A stretch of DNA of 64,000 nucleotides from Paracoccus salipaludis (lineage in GTDB: Bacteria; Pseudomonadota; Alphaproteobacteria; Rhodobacterales; Rhodobacteraceae): positions 124,001-188,000 of the forward strand of contig NZ_NSJZ01000003.1 of the NCBI RefSeq assembly GCF_002287065.1, written 5' to 3'. The position numbers were made by a program, and so were the translations under genes. Numbering within the stretch: the stretch's first letter is position 1; every line of letters begins with the position of its first letter. Under the pieces are notes generated by a model. That model had not been told where the DNA came from, searched no databases, and was given only the letters and a program-made list of their open reading frames with translations. This document shows, one piece after another, positions 27,686 through 36,051 of the stretch.

Positions 27686-27714
27686 AAGCTGCCTCGCGTC
27701 CGCAGATTTGTGGC

Positions 27715-27745
27715 CGAAGGCTTGCCTTCGCGCAGGCCCGCCTGC
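27715..27745. other. Two tandem hairpins in the mlaF-phoH gap
   Basis: CGAAGG-CTTG-CCTTCG (27715-27730) and GCAGGC-CC-GCCTGC (27732-27745) follow one another with one base between. Neither has a U-run. They may end the mlaF transcript weakly or mark an mRNA processing or stability site. Confidence 0.45.
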
Positions 27746-27776
27746 AACATGAACCAGAGCCAGAGACGAGGATGCA

Positions 27777-28877
27777 GTGGGTCTGACCCCGACAAACCCT
27801 TCCGCCGCAGCGGGCGAGACCCTGCTTGAATTTCCCGATAACCGCCTGCTCATGGACCTGTGCGGCCCCCATGACCGGCATCTCGCCCGGATCGAGCAGG
27901 CGCTGGGCGTCCATGTCCTGCGGCGCGGCAACCAGCTGTCGGTCGTGGGCCCGGCCGAGGCGCAGGCCGAGGCGGCCCAGATCCTGCGCGGCCTTTACGC
28001 GCGCCTGGAACAGGGCCGTGCGGTCGAGCTGAGCGAGGTCGAATCGGCCCTGCGCATGGGCACCGAGGGGGACGGCCCCGCCGCCACGCCCGCCCAGCAG
28101 CTCGAGATGTTCGGGCAGGGCAAGATCGAGCTGCGGACCCGCAAGAAGATCGTCGAGCCCCGCACCGAGGCGCAGCGCGACTATGTCCGCTCGCTTTTCG
28201 CCAACGAGCTGGCCTTCGGGATCGGCCCGGCGGGCACGGGCAAGACCTATCTGGCCGTCGCGGTGGGTGTCACCATGCTGATCGACGGCCATGTGGACAA
28301 GATCATCCTGTCGCGTCCCGCCGTCGAGGCGGGCGAGCGCCTGGGCTTCCTTCCCGGCGACATGAAGGAAAAGGTCGACCCCTACATGCAGCCGCTCTAT
28401 GACGCGCTGAACGACTTCCTGCCCGCGCGCCAGATGCAGAAGCTGGTCGAGGAAAAGCGCATCGAGATCGCGCCCCTGGCCTTCATGCGCGGCCGCACGC
28501 TGGCGAATGCCTTTGTCGTGCTGGACGAGGCGCAGAACGCCACCACGATGCAGATGAAGATGTTCCTGACCCGCCTGGGCGAGGGGTCCCGCATGGTCAT
28601 CACCGGCGACCGCACCCAGGTGGACCTGCCGCGCGGCGTCCAGTCGGGCCTGCGCGACGCGGAACGCATCCTGGCGGGCGTGCCGGGGATCTCGTTCAGC
28701 TACTTTACCGCCTCGGACGTCGTGCGCCACCCGCTGGTCGCGCGCATCATCCAGGCCTATGACGCCGACGACGAGGCGGGCGGCGGCGGCGACGACCGGC
28801 CCTCGCAGGGCTATGGCACCTATCCGCCCCGCCGCGACTGGCGACGCGGCCCGCCCGAAGGATCGCCCGATGCCTGA
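27777..28877 (+). CDS. phoH: PhoH-like ATPase (YbeZ type)
   Basis: A 366-residue RNA-associated P-loop ATPase. An N-terminal KH-like region (about 30-100) precedes GPAGTGKTYLAVAVGVT (Walker A at about 150) and AFVVLDEAQNATTMQMKMFLTRLG with Walker B. SRPAVEAGERLGFLPGDMKEKVDPYMQPLYDAL is the YbeZ/PhoH signature. The start is GTG 27777, with GAGACGAGG upstream. The last 8 bp overlap ybeY, which agrees with the usual phoH-ybeY-corC rRNA maturation module. The glycine/acid-rich C-terminus is not conserved. Confidence 0.94.
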   Translation: MGLTPTNPSAAAGETLLEFPDNRLLMDLCGPHDRHLARIEQALGVHVLRRGNQLSVVGPAEAQAEAAQILRGLYARLEQGRAVELSEVESALRMGTEGDGPAATPAQQLEMFGQGKIELRTRKKIVEPRTEAQRDYVRSLFANELAFGIGPAGTGKTYLAVAVGVTMLIDGHVDKIILSRPAVEAGERLGFLPGDMKEKVDPYMQPLYDALNDFLPARQMQKLVEEKRIEIAPLAFMRGRTLANAFVVLDEAQNATTMQMKMFLTRLGEGSRMVITGDRTQVDLPRGVQSGLRDAERILAGVPGISFSYFTASDVVRHPLVARIIQAYDADDEAGGGGDDRPSQGYGTYPPRRDWRRGPPEGSPDA

Positions 28878-29391
28878 CATGTCCCTGCCGGAAACCCCGC
28901 CCGAACCGGCCCCGGTCGATATCGTCATCGAGGACGAGCGCTGGCTGGACGTGGACCTGCAGGGCATGGCCGAGCGGGCGGCGGCGGCGGCAACGCGGCA
29001 CATGGGGATCGATGCCGTCGAGATTGTCGTGATGGGCTGCGACGATGACCGCATCGCCGCGCTGAACGACCATTTCCGCGGCAAGGCGAAGCCTACGAAC
29101 GTCCTCAGCTGGCCCTCGGTCGAGCCGGCGCCGCGCGCCCCCGGCGAAGTGCCGGCTCCGCCCGAGGCAGAGGAGCTGGGCGACATCGCCATCAGCTTCG
29201 ACACCTGCAAGGCCGAGGCCGAGGCGCAGGGCAAGCCCTTCGCCGACCATGTCACGCACCTGCTGGTTCACGCGATCCTGCACCTGGCCGGCTATGACCA
29301 CGAGGCCGACGCGGACGCGGAAACCATGGAGGACGCCGAGCGTTCGATCCTCGCCAGCCTCGGCATCCCGGACCCCTACCGCGAGCACTGA
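28870..29391 (+). CDS. ybeY: Endoribonuclease YbeY
   Basis: A 173-residue metal-dependent RNase that matures 16S rRNA and acts in ribosome quality control. HAILHLAGYDHE at about 134-145 is the three-His zinc motif. LNDHFRGKAKPTNVLSWP and ELGDIAISFDTCKAEA are the conserved family loops. The start overlaps phoH by 8 bp. corC begins 5 bp after the stop. The ORF track extension to 28759 overlaps phoH heavily and is not supported. Confidence 0.95.
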   Translation: MPDMSLPETPPEPAPVDIVIEDERWLDVDLQGMAERAAAAATRHMGIDAVEIVVMGCDDDRIAALNDHFRGKAKPTNVLSWPSVEPAPRAPGEVPAPPEAEELGDIAISFDTCKAEAEAQGKPFADHVTHLLVHAILHLAGYDHEADADAETMEDAERSILASLGIPDPYREH

Positions 29392-29396
29392 GTTCC

Positions 29397-30353
29397 ATGA
29401 ACGACCCCCAGAGTCCCGGCGAAGCCACAGGTGACGCGGAGCCTCCCAGTCCGAACAGGACGCAGCCTCTCCAACCCCTCGCGGAATGGGGCGCCGGAAC
29501 ACCGGAGTCCCGCGATCCGCCCGCCCGAGGCTTTCTGGGCCGTATCCTCCGGACCTTGGGGCCGCTCGCCCCGGAATCCGAGGACGCGCCTGATTCCATG
29601 ATGGAGGCCGCGACCTCGGCCGAGGCGCCCAGCATCCTGAACCTGCGGCGGATGTCGGTCGACGACGTGGCCGTGACCAAGGCGGACATCGTGGCGGTCC
29701 CCGTGACCGTCGGTCTGCTCGAGCTGGTCGAGGTCTTCCGCGAGCACGGCTATTCCCGCGTTCCCGTCTATCGCGGCAACCTGGACCAGCCCCTTGGGCT
29801 GGTGCACCTGAAGGATCTGGCGCTGAAGCATGGCTTCGCCCCGAAGGGGGCGCCCCGCTTTGCCCTGCGACCTCTGCTGCGGCCCCTGCTGTATGTTCCC
29901 GGCTCGATGCCGATCGGCGCGCTGCTGCAGCAGATGCAGCTGAAGCGCATCCACATGGCCTTGGTCATCGACGAATACGGCGGCGTGGACGGGCTGGTCA
30001 CGATCGAGGACCTGATCGAGCAGGTGATCGGCGAGATCGACGATGAGCACGACGAAAGCGAGGACGGGCTGTGGGTGCAGGAGCGTCCAGGCCAGTGGCT
30101 GGTCCTCGCCCGCGCGCCTATCGACCGGGTCGAGGCCGAGATCGGCGTCAAGCTGGTCAGCGGCGTCTACGAGGAAGAGATCGACACCCTCGGCGGGCTG
30201 ATCTTCATGCTGGCAGGGCATGTCCCTGTCAGGGGAGAGGTCGTGACCGACGACAGCGGAGTCCAGTTCGAGGTGGTGGACGCCGACGCCCGCCGCATCA
30301 AGCGCGTCCGCCTGCGCCTTCCGGGCACCGCACCGGGCGGGACGATCGCCTGA
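29397..30353 (+). CDS. corC: CorC-type CBS domain protein
   Basis: A 318-residue cytosolic protein. After a poorly conserved, proline-rich N-terminus of about 75 residues, CBS domains follow (VPVTVGLLELVEVFREHGYSRVPVYRG and MPIGALLQQMQLKRIHMALVIDEYGGVDGLVTIEDLIEQVIGEIDDEHDE), then a CorC_HlyC domain (GEVVTDDSGVQFEVVDAD). Linked to magnesium/cobalt resistance or membrane stress in the family. Third gene of the phoH-ybeY-corC unit. In many relatives lnt follows; here the next gene is convergent. Confidence 0.93.
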   Translation: MNDPQSPGEATGDAEPPSPNRTQPLQPLAEWGAGTPESRDPPARGFLGRILRTLGPLAPESEDAPDSMMEAATSAEAPSILNLRRMSVDDVAVTKADIVAVPVTVGLLELVEVFREHGYSRVPVYRGNLDQPLGLVHLKDLALKHGFAPKGAPRFALRPLLRPLLYVPGSMPIGALLQQMQLKRIHMALVIDEYGGVDGLVTIEDLIEQVIGEIDDEHDESEDGLWVQERPGQWLVLARAPIDRVEAEIGVKLVSGVYEEEIDTLGGLIFMLAGHVPVRGEVVTDDSGVQFEVVDADARRIKRVRLRLPGTAPGGTIA

Positions 30354-30408
30354 TCCGGCACCAGACGTCCCTTCGGCCAAGCCGGGACAGGGGACTGTCG
30401 GACCCCCT

Positions 30409-30786
30409 TCAGCCCGCAGCCGGCGCCATGTCACCCTTTGCCGCGACCGTGTGGATCTGCCGGGCGATGCCGGAAGTCGCGGCCGCCCAAGCGCTGGCCT
30501 TCGTCCGGACGCGGTGGGCTTCCAGCGCTGCCGCGTCCCGGAACAGCTCCTCGACGCGCCAGACCAGCGGGTCGTCCGTCTGCGCGATCTCGAAGAAAAG
30601 GCAGCCCGGCTCGGCGCGGCTGGCGGCGACATGCGCCTCGACATGTGTCAGCAGGGTCATGAGCTGCCCCATGTCCGCGCAGGTGAGACGGCCCGACAGC
30701 GCGATCTGCGCCCCGGCCGGATCGGGACGGGCGCAGCCCTGATGGGCGTGGTGATGGTGGCCACAGGCGCAGGCTGACACGGGCAT
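30409..30786 (-). CDS. Antibiotic biosynthesis monooxygenase-fold protein with His/Cys-rich N-terminus
   Basis: A 125-residue protein in two parts. Residues 6-18 hold two cysteines (C6, C8), a run of four histidines, another His and C18, a metal-binding look. The rest is an ABM-type ferredoxin-like barrel: AEPGCLFFEIAQTDDPLVWRVEELFRDAAALEAHRVRTKASAW. Such domains are quinol-like oxygenases without cofactor or dimeric stress proteins. The substrate is unknown. The start is set by MPVSACACG; downstream ATGs would lose the metal motif. Upstream is a 295-frame hypothetical gene. Confidence 0.75.
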   Translation of the reverse strand: MPVSACACGHHHHAHQGCARPDPAGAQIALSGRLTCADMGQLMTLLTHVEAHVAASRAEPGCLFFEIAQTDDPLVWRVEELFRDAAALEAHRVRTKASAWAAATSGIARQIHTVAAKGDMAPAAG

Positions 30787-30801
30787 TCTCCTTCGTGGCC
30801 A

Positions 30802-31617
30802 TCAGCCCCGGATCAGGGCATCGAAATCGGGATAGCTGTCCTGCCCCGGCATCCCGACGGAATAGCCGAGGGCCCTGGGGATCTCGTAGGGGTCGCCCGT
30901 CCCGGTTCCGGGGTGGCAGGCCCGAAGGTATTGCCGGGTGATGCTTTCGGTGGCGCCGAAAACCTCGGGCAGGGGCAGGACCAGCCAGCTTCCGTCCGCG
31001 GTTCGGAATGCGGGACGCGCGGGCGAACAGAAGAACTGGACCCTTTGGGGCTGCGACCAAGCCAGCCCGTTCGGGGCCGTGGCGGGGTAAAGGCCGCCGG
31101 GATGCTCGCTCTGCGCCACGGTCGCGGTGGATTCGACCCGGCGGCCGGGGATGGCCACGCTGCCTTGTCCGATGTCGCGGGCCGGGGACTGGCTCAGCCA
31201 CGTGCAGCCTTCCATGTGGCAGCGGCCCAGGAAGACGCCGTCCTTGTTTCCTGCGTCCGAGGTCGCCTCGTCCGGCGCGCGGACGCAGATGGTGAAGTCC
31301 GTGCCCCGCCAGCAGGCGCGGTCCTGGGCCATGCGCCGGGCCTCGCCCCAGCGGGACCGCACGCCGAAGGGCGTCAGGCCCCGCACCTCGCCCATGCCGG
31401 GCCCGACGACATCCAGCGACAGCGAGGTGGCGCCGCCCATCGTGCGCTCGTCCGTCATGGCGATGTCGAAGCTGCCGCCGCGGCGCGCCGAAAAGCGGCA
31501 GGGTCCGTCCACGCGTTCCCCCTTGGCCGTGATCTCGCACAGGGCTTCGGCGGCATGGGAGGGGACTGCCGAAAAAGGCAGGCACAACGCGACCAGAAGG
31601 GCTTGCAATCCGCGCAT
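30802..31617 (-). CDS. Secreted hypothetical protein
   Basis: A 271-residue exported protein not recognised. MRGLQALLVALCLPFSAVPSHA is a clear signal peptide; the mature part opens with a CEITAKGERVDGPCRFSARRGGSFDIAM segment with two Cys and continues with ARRMAQDRACWRGTDFTICVRAPDE. The C-terminal ESITRQYLRACHPGTGTGDPYEIPRALGYS region may be a second domain. Six or more cysteines suggest disulfides. The start at 31617 is chosen by the signal peptide; the open frame to 31689 is upstream. The start lies just below a perfect 9-bp hairpin. Confidence 0.7.
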   Translation of the reverse strand: MRGLQALLVALCLPFSAVPSHAAEALCEITAKGERVDGPCRFSARRGGSFDIAMTDERTMGGATSLSLDVVGPGMGEVRGLTPFGVRSRWGEARRMAQDRACWRGTDFTICVRAPDEATSDAGNKDGVFLGRCHMEGCTWLSQSPARDIGQGSVAIPGRRVESTATVAQSEHPGGLYPATAPNGLAWSQPQRVQFFCSPARPAFRTADGSWLVLPLPEVFGATESITRQYLRACHPGTGTGDPYEIPRALGYSVGMPGQDSYPDFDALIRG

Positions 31618-31627
31618 CGTCGGTTCT

Positions 31628-31649
31628 CGAGGGAACGCTTGTTCCCTCG
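31628..31649. promoter_or_regulatory. Hairpin over the translation start region of 30802-31617
   Basis: Perfect stem CGAGGGAAC / GTTCCCTCG with a GCTT (minus strand AAGC) loop, 10 bp before the ATG. The minus-strand GAGGGAAC could be the ribosome site and would be held in the stem. It may equally be a regulator palindrome. Confidence 0.5.
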
Positions 31650-31749
31650 GATCATGCACAAGAACCTGTGTTTGCCAATCATCCCCCAAGGAATGTTGGG
31701 CAATTGTCGGCCGTGTTCCGCTCAGCCGGCCGAGAAGGTCAGCGCAGGG

Positions 31750-33309
31750 TCATTCCCACTCGATCGTGCCCGGCGGCTTCGAGGTGATGTCATAGGTCAC
31801 GCGGTTTATGCCCTTGACCTCGTTGATGATCCGGGTCGCCGTTTCACCCAGGAACTGATGGGTGAAGGGGTAGTAGTCCGCCGTCATCCCGTCCACCGAG
31901 GTCACTGCCCTGAGCGCGCAGGCGAAGTCATAGGTGCGCCCGTCGCCCATCACGCCCACGGTGCGGACCGGCAGAATCGCGACGAAGGCCTGCCAGATCT
32001 CGTCGTAAAGCCCGTGTTTGCGAATCTGGTCGATGTAGACGGCGTCCGCCTTCCGCAGGATGTCCAGCTTCTCGCGGGTGATCTCGCCGGGGCAGCGGAT
32101 GGCAAGGCCGGGGCCGGGGAAGGGGTGGCGGCCGATGAAGCGGTCGGGCAGGCCAAGCTCGCGGCCCAGGGCGCGGACCTCGTCCTTGAACAACTCGCGC
32201 AGCGGCTCGACCAGCTTGAGGCCCATCTTCTCGGGCAGTCCGCCGACATTGTGGTGCGACTTGATCGTGACCGAGGGGCCGCCCGAGAAGCTGACCGATT
32301 CGATCACGTCGGGGTAAAGCGTGCCCTGGGCCAGAAACTCGGCGCCGCCCACGTCCGCCGCGTGTTTCTGGAACACGTCGATGAACAGCCTGCCGATGGT
32401 CTTGCGCTTGACCTCGGGGTCGCTGACGCCTTCCAGCGCGCCCAGGAACAGCTCGGACTCGTCGGCATGGATCAGCGGGATGTTGTAATGGTCGCGGAAC
32501 ATGGTCACGACCTCTTCGGCCTCGCCCAGCCGCAAAAGGCCGTGGTCCACGAAGACGCAGGTCAGCTGGTCGCCGATCGCCTCGTGGATCAGGACAGCGG
32601 CCACCGAGGAATCCACGCCGCCCGAAAGGCCGCAGATGACCTTGGCGTCGCCCACCTGCTCGCGGATGCGGCGCACGGCCTCGGCGCGATAGCCGGCCAT
32701 GGTCCAGTCGCCGGTGAAGCCCGCCAGACGGACGAAGTTCTCCAGCATGGTGCGGCCGTTGGGGGTGTGGTGCACCTCGGGGTGGAACTGCACGGCATAG
32801 AAGCGGCGCGATTCATCCGCGATCATGGCATACGGGGCATTTGGCGAGGTGCCGATGACCTCGAAGCCCGGCGCCAGCGCGGTCACGCGGTCGCCGTGGC
32901 TCATCCAGACTTCCTCGCGCCCGTCCCCGAACAGGCCCGCGAAGATGCCGTCGCGGGTGTGGCCCGGCGCGGGGGCGATGAAGGCGCGGCCGTATTCAGC
33001 ATGGTGCCCGGCTTCGACGCGACCGCCCAGTTGCTGCATCATCGTCTGCTGGCCGTAGCAGATGCCGAAGACAGGGATGCCAAGGTCGAACAGCGCTTGC
33101 GGGGCGCGCGGGCTGCCCTCGCGCGTGACGCTGTCGGGGCCGCCCGACAGGATCACGGCCTGCGGCGGGTCGGCGCGCAGGGCCTCGTCGGTGACGGACT
33201 GGTAGGGGCGGATCTCGCAGAAGACGTTCAGCTCGCGCAGCCGACGCGCGATCAGCTGCGTGACCTGAGAGCCGAAGTCGATGATGAGCAGGCGCTGATG
33301 CTGGGTCAT
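31750..33309 (-). CDS. guaA: GMP synthase (glutamine-hydrolysing)
   Basis: A 519-residue enzyme turning XMP into GMP. The N-terminal amidotransferase has [17 protein letters not shown] with the nucleophilic Cys near residue 85, and QFHPEVHHT as part of the triad. The PP-loop ATP pyrophosphatase domain begins near residue 233 with [12 protein letters not shown]. The C-terminus PPGTIEWE is the family ending. Divides purine synthesis genes with purE/K at 3 kb and purF at 58 kb. Gene ends 59 bp from the thiE-like gene, which is on the same strand upstream. Confidence 0.97.
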   Translation of the reverse strand: MTQHQRLLIIDFGSQVTQLIARRLRELNVFCEIRPYQSVTDEALRADPPQAVILSGGPDSVTREGSPRAPQALFDLGIPVFGICYGQQTMMQQLGGRVEAGHHAEYGRAFIAPAPGHTRDGIFAGLFGDGREEVWMSHGDRVTALAPGFEVIGTSPNAPYAMIADESRRFYAVQFHPEVHHTPNGRTMLENFVRLAGFTGDWTMAGYRAEAVRRIREQVGDAKVICGLSGGVDSSVAAVLIHEAIGDQLTCVFVDHGLLRLGEAEEVVTMFRDHYNIPLIHADESELFLGALEGVSDPEVKRKTIGRLFIDVFQKHAADVGGAEFLAQGTLYPDVIESVSFSGGPSVTIKSHHNVGGLPEKMGLKLVEPLRELFKDEVRALGRELGLPDRFIGRHPFPGPGLAIRCPGEITREKLDILRKADAVYIDQIRKHGLYDEIWQAFVAILPVRTVGVMGDGRTYDFACALRAVTSVDGMTADYYPFTHQFLGETATRIINEVKGINRVTYDITSKPPGTIEWE

Positions 33310-33368
33310 GCCCGCGCTTTAGGGCGGCGCGCCGCTCTCGGCAAGACTGCGCCGGCAGGCAGCGCCGC

Positions 33369-33977
33369 TTATGCGCCCCACAAGGCCGACAAGGCGGCGG
33401 CGGGGTCCTCGGCCGACCAGATTTCGGGGCCGATGGCGATGAAATCGGCGATGGTCCAGAGCCGGCGCACAAGAGCCGCGTCCAGCGCCCCTTCGGCCAC
33501 GACGGGCACCTCGATCATCTCGGACCACCATTGGAAGATCTCGAGGTCCGCGGGCTCGCCCAGGCCCAGCGCGGTCGAACCGCAGGGTCCGAAGGACACG
33601 TAGTCCGCGCCTGCCTCGCCCGCGTTCATCCCCTCGTGCCGCGAGCCCCCGCAGAAGGCGCCGACGATGGCATCGGCCCCGAGTTCCTTGCGCGCGTGCC
33701 GGACAGGGCGCGCGCCGCCGGTCAGATGCACGCCGTCAAGGCCGTGGCGCAGCGCCAGCGCCACGTGATCCTCGATCACCACGGCCACGTCGCGGGCATG
33801 GGCGATGTCGCGGGCGATGTCGGCGATGCGGCCCAGTTCGGCCTCGTCCCCCGCGCCCGGCAGGCGCAGGCAGGCGACGGGATGGGCGTCCAGAACCGCC
33901 GAAAGCCGCGGCCCGAGTTCGGAGGCCGTGATCAGCGCGGGGGCGATCAGGTAAAGCTGCGGCGCGTCCTCGGTCAT
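33369..33977 (-). CDS. Thiamine phosphate synthase-like protein
   Basis: A 202-residue TIM-barrel protein of the ThiE/TenI type. LYLIAPALITASELGPRLSAVLDAHPVACLRLP is the opening strand-helix, AVVIEDHVALALRHGLDGVHLTG the HGVHLG-like motif, IVGAFCGGSRHEGMNAGEAGADYVSFGPC the phosphate region, and PVVAEGALDAALVRRL the end. ThiE's usual pyrophosphate residues are only partly visible (KKELGAD in place of the usual S-x-H), so it may be a TenI-type relative rather than the synthase. ATG 33977 follows AAAGGACC. Confidence 0.72.
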   Translation of the reverse strand: MTEDAPQLYLIAPALITASELGPRLSAVLDAHPVACLRLPGAGDEAELGRIADIARDIAHARDVAVVIEDHVALALRHGLDGVHLTGGARPVRHARKELGADAIVGAFCGGSRHEGMNAGEAGADYVSFGPCGSTALGLGEPADLEIFQWWSEMIEVPVVAEGALDAALVRRLWTIADFIAIGPEIWSAEDPAAALSALWGA

Positions 33978-34077
33978 GGCGTGGTCCTTTCCTGCGGCGA
34001 CCCCGGATAGCGCAGGCGGGGCGCGCGGGGAAGGGGGCGGGCTTGCCCGGCGGGCGGCGGCAGAGTAGGGGCGGCGC

Positions 34078-34833
34078 ATGACCGAGACCTCTGCCCTGCA
34101 ACCCGTCGTCATCCTCGTGCGCCCGCAGATGGGCGAGAACATCGGGGCCGCCGCCCGCGCGATGCTGAACTTCGGCCTGACCGAGATGCGGCTGGTCGAT
34201 CCCCGCGACGGCTGGCCCAACCCGCGCGCCGTGGCGATGGCATCCGGCGCGGCGGGGCAGGTTCTGGACCGCGCCCGCGTCTTCCCGACGCTGGCCGAGG
34301 CGATGTTCGACGTGGATCACGCCTATGCCACCACCGCGCGCGGGCGCGAGCTGACCAAGCCCGTCCATACGCCCGCCACCGCGATGGCCGAGGCGCGGGG
34401 GCTCGCCGCCGAGGGGCGCCGCGTCGGCCTGATCTTCGGGCCGGAGCGGGCGGGCTTGGAGAACGACGACATCGCGCGGGCCAATGCCATCGTGACGGTG
34501 CCGGTGAACCCGGACTTCCCCTCGCTGAACCTCGCGCAGGCCGTGCTGCTGATGGGCTATGAATGGGGCCGCGACGCGCTGCCCGCCCAGCCCGCGCCGG
34601 CCGCCAGGCGACCGCCGGGCGAGGTCCCCGCCACGCGGCTGGAAATCGAGAAGCTCGCTGACCACTGGGAGGAGAAGCTGACCGAGGCGCGGTTCTTCTT
34701 CCCGCCGGAAAAGGCCGCGCCCATGCGGCTGACGCTGCGGAACCTGTGGTCGCGCCTGCCGCTGACCCGCGCGGATGTCCAGATCCTGCACGGAATGCTG
34801 CGGCAACTGACCTGGAAGACCCGCGCCGATTGA
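34078..34833 (+). CDS. trmJ: RNA methyltransferase, TrmJ type
   Basis: A 251-residue SPOUT methyltransferase (TrmH family group 1) that 2'-O-methylates tRNA position 32 or a similar site. The first strand is VVILVRPQMGENIGAAARAMLNFGL, and the knot region carries VGLIFGPERAGLENDDIARA and TVPVNPDFPSLNLAQAVLLMGYEW, motifs 2 and 3. C-terminal helices continue to TWKTRAD. Starts after an A/T-poor gap of 101 bp from the divergent thiE-like gene. ctaA follows after 75 bp on the same strand. Confidence 0.92.
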   Translation: MTETSALQPVVILVRPQMGENIGAAARAMLNFGLTEMRLVDPRDGWPNPRAVAMASGAAGQVLDRARVFPTLAEAMFDVDHAYATTARGRELTKPVHTPATAMAEARGLAAEGRRVGLIFGPERAGLENDDIARANAIVTVPVNPDFPSLNLAQAVLLMGYEWGRDALPAQPAPAARRPPGEVPATRLEIEKLADHWEEKLTEARFFFPPEKAAPMRLTLRNLWSRLPLTRADVQILHGMLRQLTWKTRAD

Positions 34834-34908
34834 CCTTTGCGGGCCGGACGGCCAATGTCCGGGCCGCGTCCCCCAAGCGACTGCAAGCGAACACCGAAGG
34901 GGCCCGAC

Positions 34909-36051
34909 ATGGCCAAGCGCCCGATCTTTCAAGAGGTGTCCAGCGCGACGCCCGTCCTTCAACCGACCGCCAACCTGATCGAGACGGCTCCTCGCGGCGC
35001 GCGGGGCGCGATCCGCGTCTGGCTGGTCGTCCTGTTCGTCATGGTCGCGGCCATGATCGCGCTGGGCGGGGCCACGCGGCTGACCGGCTCTGGCCTGTCG
35101 ATCACCGAATGGAAGCCCGTGACCGGCGCGCTGCCCCCCAGCGGGCAGGCCGCGTGGGAGGCGGAGTTCGCGAAATACCAGCAGATCCCGCAGTTCCGCG
35201 AGGAAAACCCGACGATGGACCTGGCCGGGTTCAAGCGCATCTACTGGTGGGAATGGAGCCACCGGCTGCTGGGCCGCGCGGTGGGCCTCGTCTGGGCGCT
35301 GGGCTTCCTGTTCTTCTGGGCGACCAGGCGCATTCCGCCGGGCTGGACACCCCGGCTGCTGACCCTGGGTGTCTTGGGCGGCCTGCAGGGTGCGGTCGGC
35401 TGGTGGATGGTCGCCTCGGGGTTGGTCGAGGGGATGACCTCGGTCGCCTCCTATCGCCTCGCGGTGCATCTGGGTCTGGCCTTCGCCATCCTCGGGCTGA
35501 TCGCGTGGTATGTGTTCCATCTCGCCCGCCCCGAGGCGCAGCTGATCCGCGCCCGCCGCGCGGGCGAGCCGAAGCTGTTTTCCATGGCGACCGGCCTGAT
35601 GCACCTGTCCTTCGTGCAGATCCTGATCGGCGCGCTGGTGGCAGGCATCGACGCCGGGCGGCAATACACCGGCTGGCCGACCATGGGCGGCGAGTGGATC
35701 CCCGCCGCTATCTGGGACCCGGCGCTGGGCTGGCGCAACTTCTTCGAGAATGCGGCCACGGTGCAGTTCACGCACCGGATGGTGGCCTACCTGCTTGCGA
35801 TCTTCGCCGTGGTGGTCTGGCTGCGCTCGCGCCGCTCGCCCCATCCGGTGACGCGCGGCGCCTTCACGGTGATGATCGCGGCCGTCGCCTTCCAGATCGT
35901 GCTGGGCATCGTGACCGTCATGCACGGCGCGCCCCTGCCCGAGGCGCTGGCGCACCAGTTCGGCGCCGTGGCGCTGTTCGTCCTGATCATCCGGGCGCGT
36001 CACCACGCGCGTTATCCTTATGAAACCAGCGTGCGGGGGACGATCCGATGA
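34909..36051 (+). CDS. ctaA: Heme A synthase (CtaA/COX15)
   Basis: A 380-residue membrane enzyme that oxidises heme O to heme A for cytochrome aa3 oxidase. About eight membrane segments alternate with conserved motifs: GGATRLTGSGLSITEWKPVTGALPP, EFAKYQQIPQF, FKRIYWWEWSHRLLGRAVG, SYRLAVHLGLAF, FENAATVQFTHRMVAYLLA and ALAHQFGAVALF; histidines in these bind heme. No cysteine occurs in the sequence, consistent with the type that lacks the loop Cys pair. ATG 34909 has GAAGGGGCCCGAC before it. Stop overlaps the next gene by 4 bp. Confidence 0.95.
   Translation: MAKRPIFQEVSSATPVLQPTANLIETAPRGARGAIRVWLVVLFVMVAAMIALGGATRLTGSGLSITEWKPVTGALPPSGQAAWEAEFAKYQQIPQFREENPTMDLAGFKRIYWWEWSHRLLGRAVGLVWALGFLFFWATRRIPPGWTPRLLTLGVLGGLQGAVGWWMVASGLVEGMTSVASYRLAVHLGLAFAILGLIAWYVFHLARPEAQLIRARRAGEPKLFSMATGLMHLSFVQILIGALVAGIDAGRQYTGWPTMGGEWIPAAIWDPALGWRNFFENAATVQFTHRMVAYLLAIFAVVVWLRSRRSPHPVTRGAFTVMIAAVAFQIVLGIVTVMHGAPLPEALAHQFGAVALFVLIIRARHHARYPYETSVRGTIR

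Noticed and set aside
30913..33603. 896-residue plus-strand frame over guaA and the upstream hypothetical gene
   Set aside because: Antisense to guaA, with no domain and low-complexity composition.
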